Shown in pieces: positions 52,920 to 64,000 of a stretch of 64,000 nucleotides of DNA. The translations under genes and the position numbers were made by a program. Within the stretch, counting starts at the first letter, position 1; each line of letters starts with the position of its first letter. The DNA is taken from positions 10,842,839-10,906,838 of the forward strand of contig CM049316.1 in the NCBI GenBank assembly GCA_026874595.1, read 5' to 3'. Below the pieces are notes generated by a model. The model saw only the letters and a list, made by a program, of their open reading frames with translations. It was not told the DNA's origin and ran no database searches. This DNA comes from Sipunculus nudus (taxonomy: Eukaryota > Annelida > Sipuncula > Golfingiida > Sipunculidae).

Positions 52920-54809
52920 TAAAAATTTAGCTTGGAATCTGAATTAAAATATATAATATATACTATATGTATCCTATAGTGTATCATATCGTGAGCAAAG
53001 TATCACACTGAGTATGGTATCGTGAGATAATGTATCAGTACAGCCCTAGTGCCTCCGCTCTTTAGTCAAGCACTGCAGCTTAAAAAATATACTTTATCAC
53101 TTACACTGCTGGTTGTACAGTCATCATAAATTACATTAATCCTAGACAAACTACTAAGTTCTAATTCTATTATATATACAGGAAAATATCATCTGACTGA
53201 ACAGCAAGTTCCACAAGTCTGCCACTGTGAATATGTCCCTGGTAACTCCTGTTTTATAAGCTATATTAAAAGCAGTGTCAAACTTATCTTTAGGGTCATG
53301 AATGAACAAATCAACAACACACCAGATCTGGACAGCACACAAACAGATGCAGATTATGCATATCCTGATCATATAGTAATATATATATAAATTACGAAAG
53401 CACTGGTTTTGTGGAGCAAAAATTCTTGCTAGTATTTAAGCAAAACCTGAAGTATTAAATTTAATACATGTACAGGTATGGTATCAGATAACCATGACAC
53501 AGTGGTACAACCAGACGAAGCTCAAGATCTGCTCCCCTGATGATTTAATGAGGCAAACCCTCTTTATTCTGTGTCTGAGGAACTGACACACAGGGTTCCT
53601 TGGCAGAGTTTTGACTGTGTGTGAATTATGTAGGAAATTCATGATTATATGAAGAGATAAAAGCTTAAGCTGGAACTAGGGTTCTATGTGGACACCTTTT
53701 ATTTACTAATTGGCTGACCTATGCAGGTGCTACATGAACCTTTGGAATTCTTCTCCCTATTTAATCACCAGAATCCACCCTTGTAAATTAGAGACATATA
53801 TTTAAAAACCTATTTTTATGAAACATTGTGTTCAAGTACTTCTGTAGCCATATATTAATATGTTTGACCCATTCCACAACTATCTAGCTCCTCTTTTGTA
53901 TATGTCATTTCTTGTGAAATACCATACAACACATATATATATAGGGTAGAATGTAATAATTGCTATTTCATTTAAATTACCAATCATGCACACTTTACTT
54001 CAATACCAAACAATACAGTGCTGGTTTGGGTACACTTTGTTCAAATGCACATATTATGACATACCAGGTAAATGAACATCAGATAATATTGCCCTTGTTA
54101 AAACTTATATCAAATAAATATTATCTTCTTTTGTTTCTACATGCAAGGAGGGCCTGACAAAAAGTTTTACATTTTATGCACTATTTCTACCACTTTTAGT
54201 TGGGAAAAATATACATTTCAACACTGAATAACTAAGTACATAATATAGTAATTGAAAATAGATTTACTCTCAATATCTACAACCATAACATGTATTGTGC
54301 TTTTATTTACGTCATTAAAGACTAGAGAACAATGTGTGAAACTTTTGTGTAGCTTGTGTATGGCTTGTTCTTCTCTGATGAGCTTTCGCTAATATACACA
54401 CAGAATTCTACCAGATTTTCTGCCAAATGTAATTTCTGTGAGACAAATTTCTGATTCAGAGAATTTAAAATTATCTCAAGGGATTCTTGTTAATTAGACA
54501 TTACATATGTATATCATAATTATGTGTTGATAAAAAAGTTTTAATTCTTCTTTTGGGTTTTAAAATGCAAGTTTAAGTTATAACCTGCAAAGTGCTTATG
54601 CCACAGACTCAGTGGGGTAAATTACACATGTTGCTCAATATGAGCCTGTTTTATTATTCAACTGTATCATATCTATAATAATCCTGTTAACACCTGATAT
54701 GGGACACAGTGCCAGTCTATTACATGTGCCCAACGGCTGTACCAATCTATTAAATGTGATGATCAGTTGATGGATGGGAAACTTGAATTTCAAACAGGTT
54801 ACTCTGCTG
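52920..54809. other. 3' flank of CNEP1R1
   Basis: Probably contains the CNEP1R1 3' UTR on the minus strand. Complementary AATAAA signals (TTTATT on +) occur, for example near 54302, but none can be chosen. No other gene recognised. Confidence 0.35.
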
Positions 54810-57800
54810 TCATGTAGGCCGGGGTTTCAGTATCAGTTTTCCTGTCTGGAAAAAATAAAAAAAAAGAACATTTTCCTTTCTGAAAAAAATAACAAAAGAA
54901 ATGTTATATGGTGATATATATGACAAATATATAACATACATTGGACATTATCAAATAGGGTGGCTTGTCTTAAAATACAAGTAGGTTTGTACAATTGTCT
55001 AAGCTGACTTAAGCAAGGTAGCCTTAATGTGCATATATACACCTTAAAATCAATGCGACAAAATGAGGGCCAACATGGATTGTAGATGAAACACTTTCCT
55101 TGAGCATTTAAAAGTAATTTTATTAATGACATTCTAAATTGTAGTAACACAAGACACCAGATTTTTACTCTCTTGTTTTTATATATGAATCAACAACTTA
55201 TTAATTAGTTTCTACTGATTGGTGAAATGAAAATGATTGATGAAAATATCAAGAGAGGTACATTTAAATGTCTACTTACATCATCACAAGACATGTTGTA
55301 GTCTGTTAACACTTGTCGACACCGAGAAGCAATTCTGGATAGGAGTTAAGGCTGAATGGGTAACTGGTGTTACCCTTATCTTGATAGTGCCAGGCACAAT
55401 GCAAAGCGAAGAGGCAATGTGAAGAGCAAATCTAAGTACTGATATTAGAATTACATTGTGTTTTAATATTATTATATAAAAATATTATTATTATTATTAA
55501 AAAATGCCGGATTCTTGCAAATTCTGTTGTGTATGTAGATATATCCCTAAAAGTCTGTACTATATAGAAATATAGCCTATAAGATTATGACATTATTAAC
55601 TGCATGTAGGCCTATACATATCAGTTGAGATGATGTACCAGTCTATGTACTGTCTGAATGTTCATACATCTTAGCAACCAATTATTTTGGATTATCAGTC
55701 GGTAGAGGTCAACCGATTTTTACTGATGATCAATCATGAAATTACTACAGATTCCCATGACTAGTCTCCAGTGATAACAATTTTCTAATGTATAAGACAG
55801 GAATACTGATTTTACCACCACGTTTATTAAAAGGAGTTGTAGGTTTTTAATTTAAATGCAACAAATTTTTATGTAAACATACACAACTATGATAAACAGT
55901 GAAGTATATCACCATAAATCTTTCCACTTAAAAACTAAAAATGAAGGATACATTGATGGTGCCACCACACGTTTATGTATTCCCGATAGCAGCAGGATGA
56001 TAAAGATTATGCAGCTCAGGGCGAAGAATGGATGATTAAACAATGACTGAAAAAAGGTGACCTGCAAAATACATCAGAAAATGTTACACTGACTACACAA
56101 TGACGCACACAATGAACTGTAACTTGTAAGTACAAAAACATACATGTTTCACAGATTAATTAATTAATGACTGACAAAAGGTTACCTGTAAGGAAATCAG
56201 AAAATGATACAATCATTAAACAAGAACTATCCCAAACTGGCCTGCAAATAACAAGGTGTGTGCTACACTGATTTAATATTGGTTGTAAAATACAGAGATT
56301 TGGTTTTCTTGTTCTCGCATTATTCTGGGCAATATTTGACCCTGTTAATAGGGCCAGCACAGGGGTGGATCCAGGATTTAGGAAAAGGGGGGGGGGGGGT
56401 CCAACCCAGGAAGACTAATGAAAACCCTAAATCCCCAGGTCTGGAAAAGAAGGGGGTCCAAGCCCCAAAATTTTGTCTGAAGCCCTTAAAAAAATGTTGT
56501 TTCTGATGAAAAAGGGCCTGGACCCCCCCCCCCTCAAATCCGCTTCTGGCCCAGCAGACTGTCTGGGGAACCTTTGACTGTTTCTTAGTATGTATGCACT
56601 ATCTGTAGTTTTCCCTCTGGAACAGGGTCTCTTGCTACAATATCTAAATTAGAAAGTGTATACAACTTCAAAAGAATGTGCTCATGTTTATTTGTGTGCA
56701 GAAGAAGAAGACTGCTGTATGTGGGTGTGCACACACGCATCTTTTCAGTGTTGCTGTGGTATACTGTGGTTGTTTTTTAGGGTTTCAAATCTGTGATATT
56801 CGCTATAAGGAAATTAAAGTGAAAATAAAAACTTTATGAATAGGAAGCTCCATCGTCGGGCACAAGCTGAAAAGTTAAAGATTGCTTTATAAATTATGTC
56901 AATTCTTTCAAATTATTTGCTAATGATGAAGAATCATTTCTGCTCATCCCATATTAACTTGGGTCCCTGCACAATCATTACCCTTTTGTGCACATATTGT
57001 CTTATATCATAAATCCATGAAACAGTTGATATGCTATGTTTAGATTATTATATGGTGTGCTCAGAAAACTGAATCCTTGTCAAATCATGAACAAGGGACC
57101 CATGGGTCACATCGCTCAGCTGAATTTTGGAAAATATTAGTAACTGCAAAATATTTTTATTTCTTTTGGTTTTTCATGTATATGATCACAGGAAAAAAAA
57201 GTTTATTCATAATTATTAAATATTTAAAACAGGCAGAAAGCTAGAGAAACAAAGCAAATCATTTTAATTCCCATTCTTCTGAGCCAGGAAATTATGAACA
57301 ATTCTTACATAAATTCCTTTTTTTATAACATCATTTTTTTTACAGGTTTGAAAATGTAACTATACATTTAGAGTATAACATATATATGTGAATATTTCAG
57401 TTGATTCACATTTCTTAATTGCATCAACGTATATATCTAATAAATCAGGTTTACAGTACCTGTCAACAGAATGGGGTGGAGGGAGGAAGGGAGGCATAGG
57501 GGTGAGAGAGAGAAAGAGAGAGAGAAAGAGAGCTAGACTGCCAGAGAAAGAGAGAAAGGGAAAGAGAGAGGAGAAAGGCTCTCTGGTAATTACTGCCTGA
57601 CCTAGCCTGACCCAGACACTTACAGCAGCAGTAGGCAAGGAGTGAAGGTGTTATGTAACAGCCTAGAACACTGTTAACTAATGACTTGATGTAAACATTC
57701 AAGACATGGTGCTTTAAATATGGGTCACTGTGCTCAGATGAAGTTGACTTGAAGGTAACAATCGAAAATAATATCAAATGGAGATCAAGTCTAAGAGGAA

Positions 57801-60800
57801 AAGGTAATATATGCCATGGCTGGTTGACATGATCGGTTTGTATTGATGAGTAAGAAATTGTTGCAAATAATATTTTGTGACCAAACCATGCATTCTCTAA
57901 TGTCAAAATTGAAGCATGTGAGCAATTTGTGAACATAGATGTATATTATTACCATGATCATTGGCTGGCTTTTAGATAAGTTGTTGCCAGTTCAGTAGTT
58001 TACACATTTGCTCAATTGGATCTATTTTACATAATATATATTATTAAATGTATGTATTTTTTATTTTATAAAATGTATACAGTTGAAATATAACTGATGT
58101 CCCCAGTCCCCAGATGCAAGGACTTGGTGGTGGTGGTGGTGGTGGTGGGGGGGGGGGGGCGCTGGAATGATGGGAGTTACAAGATCTCTGTATTAATAAT
58201 GTATATACATATAGGATTTCCACTTAATTCAACAATACTTACAGGATTTAATCGTTCATTCACAATTACATAATATTTAAAAAAGGACAGAAAGACTGTT
58301 AGACAAACAAAGCTGATAAAATATTTTAATATTTTAAAGTTTTTCATCTGCAATATTGCACATCTGAATACATAAGTTGCTTTCAAATTTCAGACTTTAA
58401 TAGCTTAAAATCCATACACATACAGCATATGAAAGTTATTTCAACAGTGCTTAAAGGAAAAATTTCATAATTAATATATATATTTAATGATAATTAAGAG
58501 ATGATGAACAGGCAGAGCTGATCACTTTATGTTCCATTCTCCTGAAGCAAGAATATGTTTCGATTAGATCATAATGTTTTCTAATCCAATTATTTTTCAA
58601 ATTAAAAAAATTGTACACATTTGCAATAATAACTAATGTTCCAGTGCAAAGGTGACGGTGAGGTGCAAAGGATCAATGACAGCCCGGGGGGGGGGGGGGG
58701 GGGGGGATTGTAGGATTAACAACACTTTGCATATACATTCAGGGCAAACAAAGCCTGATCTCCAATTCTGCTAAGGCTCGAAAATAATAAACACATGTTT
58801 GTTTTAGATTTTTATTTTAGGTTTAAATTGTATACATTTCCAATATAACATATATTTCTGAATATAAACATTGATTCATAATTCTAAATTGCATCATCAT
58901 AAATCTCAATCTTGTCATATAACACCACATCATGCCTACAAATGTATATTTATATATTCATTGGAGGGGGGGGGGGAGGGGGTGTGATATGAGAACAATT
59001 GTACACCTGTCACACAGCAGGGGATGTCCCCCAGTGACTGTAACAAATCAGGAACCCTGGCATAGCTGACTTCCAGTGACCTGGAGTGGCCTACCTGCAT
59101 CTGGAACAAAGCAAGTGACTACAACAGAGCCTCAAGATAAAATTCAATAACTAGCCTAATTTTCAACCTTTTATTTTCAAATTTCAGATTTAAACAAATT
59201 AAATACTTATGTTTACATGCTATGAAAAATAAATCAACAGTACTCACAGGAAAAAAAACATGCCTTGGTCAAAGTTGGGTAAAATTTAAGGTACTGATTT
59301 TATGTTTATGCTAATAACTTATAAAATTTACAAAATACAGATCTAATTTTGGGTATTCAATTGAATCTTAATTAAACAAAGTTATATACTTGAAAAAAAA
59401 TTCTCTAGATTCAATAATTTTCATGTAACGTGAGTAAATATTTTTCCTGATTTTTTACAAAGTCCATTATGTTTGGGCCCATAACTTAAAACAATTACGC
59501 AATACTGAAATCATTACTGGCATGTGCATAGCGAATGTATAGAAAAATATGTATATTATATATGATCAAAGTCAGAACAGTGGTTTTGATATTAGGCAGT
59601 CCTGAAATGTAACAATGGGTTTTTAATGGAAAAATGAAGTTTTTCATTAATATCTCAAAGGAATTAACTCCTAGTGACCAAATTCTTGGCATGGTAGGAA
59701 ATTTTGGAGACATCTAACTGTATGCCAAATTTAAGGAACTTAGAGCTGAAGCTGGGGAGCTGAGCTCTTGCAAACTGCATAACACTAGCTTGATGTAAAC
59801 AATATGTGACATGGTGCTTGAAAACTTGAATAAAATCTACAGTTTTTGATCACCTGGTTTCAAATTATTTATGTTAACAGTTGAAATGCTAACAAAAACA
59901 TGCTTTGAAAATTAAATCCACAGCAGTAACAGGAAAAAAACGTGCCATGGTCAAAGTTGAGCAAAATTTCAGGTACCAATTTTTTATTTTTGCTAATATT
60001 TTAAAAAATTTAAAAGATTTTGTTCTAATTTTGGGTATACAATTTAATTGTGATTAATAAAAGTTATATTACTGGAAAAAAGTGCTTAGCTTTAACAAAT
60101 TGTGTTAAGTGATCAATTTTCTTTCCTGATTATTTTTAAAATGCATTCTGTTTGGGCCCATAATTTTTTAAAATTATATAATACAGACCTAATTTCTGGC
60201 ATGTACATAGGAACTATATAGAGGATTATTTATGGTAAATATGAGGAAAAACAGATGAGTGGTTTTGATATTAGGCAGTCCTGAAGTGTGATAATAGGTT
60301 TTTAATAAAAAATTTAGGTTTTTCCTTAATTTCTCAAAGGAACAAAGTCGCAAAGACCCAGTTTTCGGCTTGGTAGGAGATCTTGGGGAAATCTAACATT
60401 ATGTCAAATTTTGGATTCCTAGTTCTTACGGTTTCAAAATGTGCCACATCTACGGACGACGGACAATGGACCACAACTAAAGCTAAGATGACTTATAGTC
60501 AGCTGAGCTAAAAAAGTGAAAATCTTGAAATTTTAATCTTGCAAATATGAAAGAAACCAGAGTAATTAGTTTTCTTTGCCTTCCTACATACCTTTGATGT
60601 TTCTGGGTCAGTGAGCCAAGTCCATGCACTTGTTGCTGTACTGATGGATATTATGATGAAAACCACTGAAAAGATTACAAACCAACAGATAATAATTCCT
60701 AATGAACAATTAGACAAGTACAAACACAAGCATATGAAGTATAATATCATGGAGCTAAAAGTAAAACACTAAAACCGCTCAAAGAATTACACATTCCTTT

Positions 60801-61314
60801 GCAGTTTCCATGATCTGTAAAAAATTATAAAAAGTCTAATTCATATTAATTGCTATGTCTGAGTCCTAATCTTTTTTAATTTACTTTTTTAACAACAGCA
60901 TTAAACTTAAAAGCTAAAGGTAGCCACCTAAATGGTCTACTAGTATGCCTTGTGCATTCTGTATGATACAGAAAACAAAAACTAAATATGCCAAGACTCG
61001 GGATCCCCGGCATTAAATAAGCAAAGTTACAACTGTCAGTCAAATATCAATTAAAAATATTTGGTATAGTCATATAACTGATGGCAACTTGACAACTGGT
61101 AGTAATAAACTCTTATCTACAAGAAATAAACATATCAAGCCTAATTAAGGTGACTGCCTCACAGTTGTATCCTATTATCTTCTAACTCCTATTGGATGTC
61201 CCTGGTCTGAATTACACAATATACAGAACAACAGAAACTTACATCTCCATCGTGAGGTAGTAGGCTGAAGCTGAGAGATGACCTCTGTCAATCTCCGCTC
61301 AAAAGCTTTGAGGT
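54810..61314 (-). CDS. CNEP1R1: nuclear envelope phosphatase regulatory subunit 1, 5'-incomplete (5 exons seen)
   Basis: Regulatory subunit (TMEM188, Spo7 family) that binds the CTDNEP1 phosphatase, which dephosphorylates lipin at the ER/nuclear envelope. Minus-strand exons in reading order: 61314-61243, 60665-60592, 56061-55952, 55334-55280, 54845-54810. All junctions use GT..AG and phases agree. Visible residues: [20 protein letters not shown], then [21 protein letters not shown] (first membrane span), [19 protein letters not shown] with a second span and [24 protein letters not shown], and [11 protein letters not shown] then stop. About 115 residues are seen; the human protein has 125. The missing N-terminus is about 8-9 codons in a separate exon that I could not find up to 64000. 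The protein role is known from the family; everything else is read from sequence. Confidence 0.92.
56352..56556. mobile_element. hAT-type MITE in CNEP1R1 intron
   Basis: The element spans 56360-56548. The left end CAGGGGTGGATCCAGGATTT and the complement of the right end, CAGAAGCGGATTTGAGGGGG, match the common hAT end pattern CAGNGGCGGATCC. The flanking 8 bases GGCCAGCA (56352-56359) and GCCCAGCA (56549-56556) differ by one base: an 8-base target duplication as expected for hAT. A 13-base G run and a C run lie just inside the two ends. Confidence 0.7.
57092..60510 (-). mobile_element. Helentron-like element, family I copy h (3.4 kb) in CNEP1R1 intron
   Basis: Minus-strand element. 3' end at 57092 (on +: CAAGGGACCCATGGGTCACA then CGCTCAGCTGA). 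5' end at 60510 (complement TAGCTCAGCTGACTATAAGT). The right half (59190-60510) matches copies a-c. The left half (57100-59150) has several diverged units containing CAAACAAAG phrases near 58310 and 58745 and a variant near 57250, interspersed with G-rich microsatellites (58147-58159, 58686-58706). It has the same orientation as the host gene. Confidence 0.7.
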
Positions 61315-62700
61315 CTAAAATGGGAAAAAGACTTTATATTACACCAGCAGGTTCACTGACGTAATACACAGGATTGTGTTGCTTCAGAAATGTTGCTGGC
61401 CTTAAATGAAGTCAAATAAACCCCCCTTTCTTAATATACAAGACCAGCATAAACATGTTATATTGTTATATACTGAAACAAGCAATGGGATTTGATAAAT
61501 GATTATATATAATGAAATACCATTTGTTGAAAGTTGAGTAATCCAAGTATAAAACATTTCTTACAGGAATGTCCTGGTCTGATATATCCAACTCCCAGGG
61601 CTAAAACTAAATGTCCCTGTTCAAATGGTACACCCGTCAGCCCATATGCAGTAACGGTACAGATCATTCCTAACCTGCTTCTTTTAACAATAGGTCCATG
61701 GCTTGTTGGTGATCCTCTACTGAATGAGGATGAAGGAAGCCATACAGTAAAAATCAGATGTTGTTTTTATATCAAACCATTTGGATTTCTATATTTGTTA
61801 CTAATGGGACTTATGATAATCCAGAAGTCATAAATTGGTGTAAGAACTCGTTTGTTGTTTAACGCTTGGGAACCATCAAATACCACTCAAATATGAGATT
61901 GTGGAACAGTTGTCTGCTCAAGCCAGTTTTGACCTGTGAATTTTTCAATAAAATTTTTTGGATCGCTGGGTTTTTAGGTTGGTCACCTAACTGGAAACAA
62001 AGACTTCATATTTTTTGCCTTATCAATATATAGTGATTATAGTCTGTTTCATCTCCTTGTTTTTTGCTATGAAAATTTTTATTAGTTACATTTCAAGGGA
62101 AACAATTGTAGTGTAGAGGATTACAGGACCTACATTTTAAACAAGATAATTAAACACCTACGTTACACCTTATTTAAGAAATAAATTATTTGAAAACATG
62201 AGAAATCAGTCTGCATTTTACAACATATCAGACCCACTAATGGTGGTCAAGGTTTTTTGTCACATGCAAAAACAACATCAGTTGACAGTTTCTGATTGGA
62301 TGATGTCATGTACACACTCTAAAAAATATAACCAGCTAAAACAAAGATTGCTACTCATATATTGTTTTCCAGGAAATTAATGAAAAACATAAACTTTTAA
62401 GAAAATTATCCACAAGAAAACAGGACAACAGCAGGTGGTGAAATGGACAATAGTGTTAATTATATACAATCCTAGATCCCTGTTGCACAAAGCTGGCCCC
62501 TTTCTGTGACCAGCTGCAGGCACCCTGGTCGGTCTAGTGCTGGAGGAGGCTTCTCCCACCCCCCCCCCCCCACCCAATGTAGGAAGGACCTACAGCCATA
62601 TTACTATTAGATTGGTTTGAATGCGATTAATGATTTCCATAGTAAACACATCACTGGGGAACCATTCTAACTAAAGCCTCAAGGACCACAGGACTATGGG
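61315..62700. other. upstream side of CNEP1R1, nothing recognised
   Basis: The first coding exon and promoter of CNEP1R1 are expected here or beyond, but no short minus-strand exon of the form ATG plus about 8 codons plus GT with the right phase could be supported. No repeat family recognised except a C run at about 62561-62570. Confidence 0.35.
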
Positions 62701-62734
62701 AGCGTGTTAAGAATTCAATCTTCATTCTGGGACT

Positions 62735-63075
62735 TGAAAATATAAAGCAAACACCTCATTCCTTATTTTACCTCCTGTGTTTCCCTGCAGATGTCCCTAC
62801 AACTTTTCTAACATGAACTACCACTTAATATCAGAATCAAACCTATGATCTCTAGACTAGGATCCCTACACGTTTCTAACTGAGCTGTGAAGATAAGATA
62901 CCAGTGGGAGTGATATTTGTTCATTTATAGCTGTCATTGAAGCCCCATCTATCGCGAAAATGGGGAACCATTTAGTGTTTGAATCGGAGAATTTAATGTA
63001 AGGTGGGGACTTCCGCCCCAAAACCCCGCTCAGGCTGGGGACCCAGTAGCCCTAGCACCCGTCCTCTCTTACTAC
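62735..63075 (+). repeat. dispersed repeat R2, copy 3 (diverged)
   Basis: Matches 42740-43045 with many changes, e.g. GCAGATGTCCCTACAACTTT and CATCTATCGCGAAAATGGGG. The tRNA-like part is more decayed (minus strand of 62830-62890) than in copy 2. Confidence 0.6.
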
Positions 63076-63619
63076 GCTACGCTGTGTGAGAGCCCTAGAA
63101 GATGATTTGAGGAAACTCGAGACATTCCACATGACAATTAAATTCTTATATTTTGTCTGAAAATGTTGTAGTTGTTAAGAAATAAAGATATTCTTATCAA
63201 ATACGCATATAACATACCACTTAGACAGTGTTTGTCCACTTTAAATGTTGATTAGAAGAATATGTATTTTCCTAATAAACGGTGATACACAGGGAACGAT
63301 GTCTGCTCTGGGTTTCCCCCCAGCCACGGCTGGCTGGAAGCAGCCTGTGTAACCAGTGGTCGTCTTGGCTCAGCTTGCAAAGGTCACGCAGTTCATTGTT
63401 TCAGATTCTGATACAGTTTCAAGCGCAAGGGTTGCTAAGTTTTAAAAGTGAGTCTTGTTTACATACTAAAACATAATATTTAGCTGAATTTCTTGGTCAT
63501 TCGAATAAAGTACTATATCTCCCTTAGATTACTTAAAGTTTCCATGTCATAAATGCACTATTTGATTTTTTTTTCGACAAGGGTTTGAAGTTCTCCAGTT
63601 TACTCTGAAGCTTTTTACT

Positions 63620-64000
63620 GTGGCGGTATCCAGGGTCCTGGAAACCGCCGCATTTAATGCAGCTAGGGACCAAGGTTCCCCGGACCCCTCCTTCTCTAAT
63701 ATAATAAACTCCGGAGCCACTATAGAACATGGACTTCAGAGCGATTACTCAAGCACTGTCTTGCCGAGGTTATGACTATGAGTGTATACGGACAGACTTT
63801 ACGATGTTTAGGATTTATGTAGTGGAGGAGAGTGTAGGTGGCAGATAAAAATAAGTGGCAAAATTAAGATGCAAGCAGCAGTATGACTCCACGCATATCC
63901 TATGGTTGTTGGGCTGTAGCCCGCGTTTTACAGTAGTACCTAAACTCTGGTTATGAGCAAAAAGAAATACAGGAATTTCTCAGGAAAATATGATGTGGTA
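63620..64000 (+). repeat. dispersed repeat R2-related segment, copy 4
   Basis: CAAGGTTCCCCGGACCCCTC and AATATAATAAACTCC match 43045-43090. GGAGCCACTATAGAAC matches 3930-3946. The closing part at 63950-64000 again matches the ATGAGCAAAA..AATTCTGAGGAAAAT segment. The order differs from copy 2, suggesting rearrangement or two abutting copies. Runs off the window edge. Confidence 0.5.

Noticed and set aside
57463-57936. 157-codon minus-strand ORF in the CNEP1R1 intron
   Set aside because: Ser/Leu-rich translation of a purine-rich microsatellite (GAGAAAGAGA) in the Helentron-like copy, with no domain.

Overview
This is animal nuclear DNA. It has long AT-rich introns with GT..AG boundaries, and the repeats point to a bivalve mollusc: they resemble the bivalve 'pearl' and Helentron-associated (HINE) elements, with CCGT/GTCC microsatellites just inside the 5' end. 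The species cannot be fixed from the sequence. Three host genes can be read with high confidence from their spliced products. SPG7 (paraplegin, mitochondrial m-AAA protease) lies on + in 19 exons, 6171-38255, and encodes 832 residues. MED10 (Mediator subunit 10) lies on + in 4 exons, 42235-48495, and encodes 132 residues. CNEP1R1 (regulatory subunit of the nuclear-envelope lipin phosphatase, TMEM188/Spo7 family) lies on - with five exons between 54810 and 61314; its first, very short coding exon was not found. The three genes share no obvious pathway, and each has its own signals.

Layout. 1-1891: a Helentron-like repeat cut by the window edge. 2281-5210: a tRNA-derived SINE split by a Harbinger-type TIR element, then repeat R2 and a short tandem array. 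6171-39385: SPG7. Its introns hold most of the repeats: a Harbinger-type MITE in intron 1, two Helentron-like copies and a dead LINE in intron 2, a hAT-like MITE inside a SINE in intron 6, a Helentron-like copy in intron 10, and a 10.25-kb intron 15 that is a stack of nested elements. 39386-42234: intergenic, AT-rich toward the end. 42235-49100: MED10. Its first intron carries a 3.3-kb Mutator-like element (143-bp inverted repeats, 9-bp target duplication) that itself contains R2 and a complete second-family Helentron-like element. 49100-54809: intergenic, with SINE pieces and a Tc1/mariner-type MITE. 54810-61314: CNEP1R1, with a 3.4-kb Helentron-like copy and a hAT MITE in its introns. 61315-64000: no recognised gene, and further R2 copies.

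The main result of the hunt is two, probably three, families of non-autonomous elements with shared end architecture. Each has a 5' terminal motif that recurs inverted about 20-30 bases before the 3' end, then a short hairpin, then CTAG or CTTG. Each family carries its own internal tandem array (about 675-bp dimer, 330-bp, 142-bp, 180-bp). Two of these arrays repeat nuclear-receptor-like half-sites (DR1 plus extended TCAAGGTCA, and DR5-like) many times inside introns of a mitochondrial protease gene and a Mediator gene. That could be coincidence of a copied motif, but it can be tested. Homology calls rest on recognising family motifs by eye; no database search was run.
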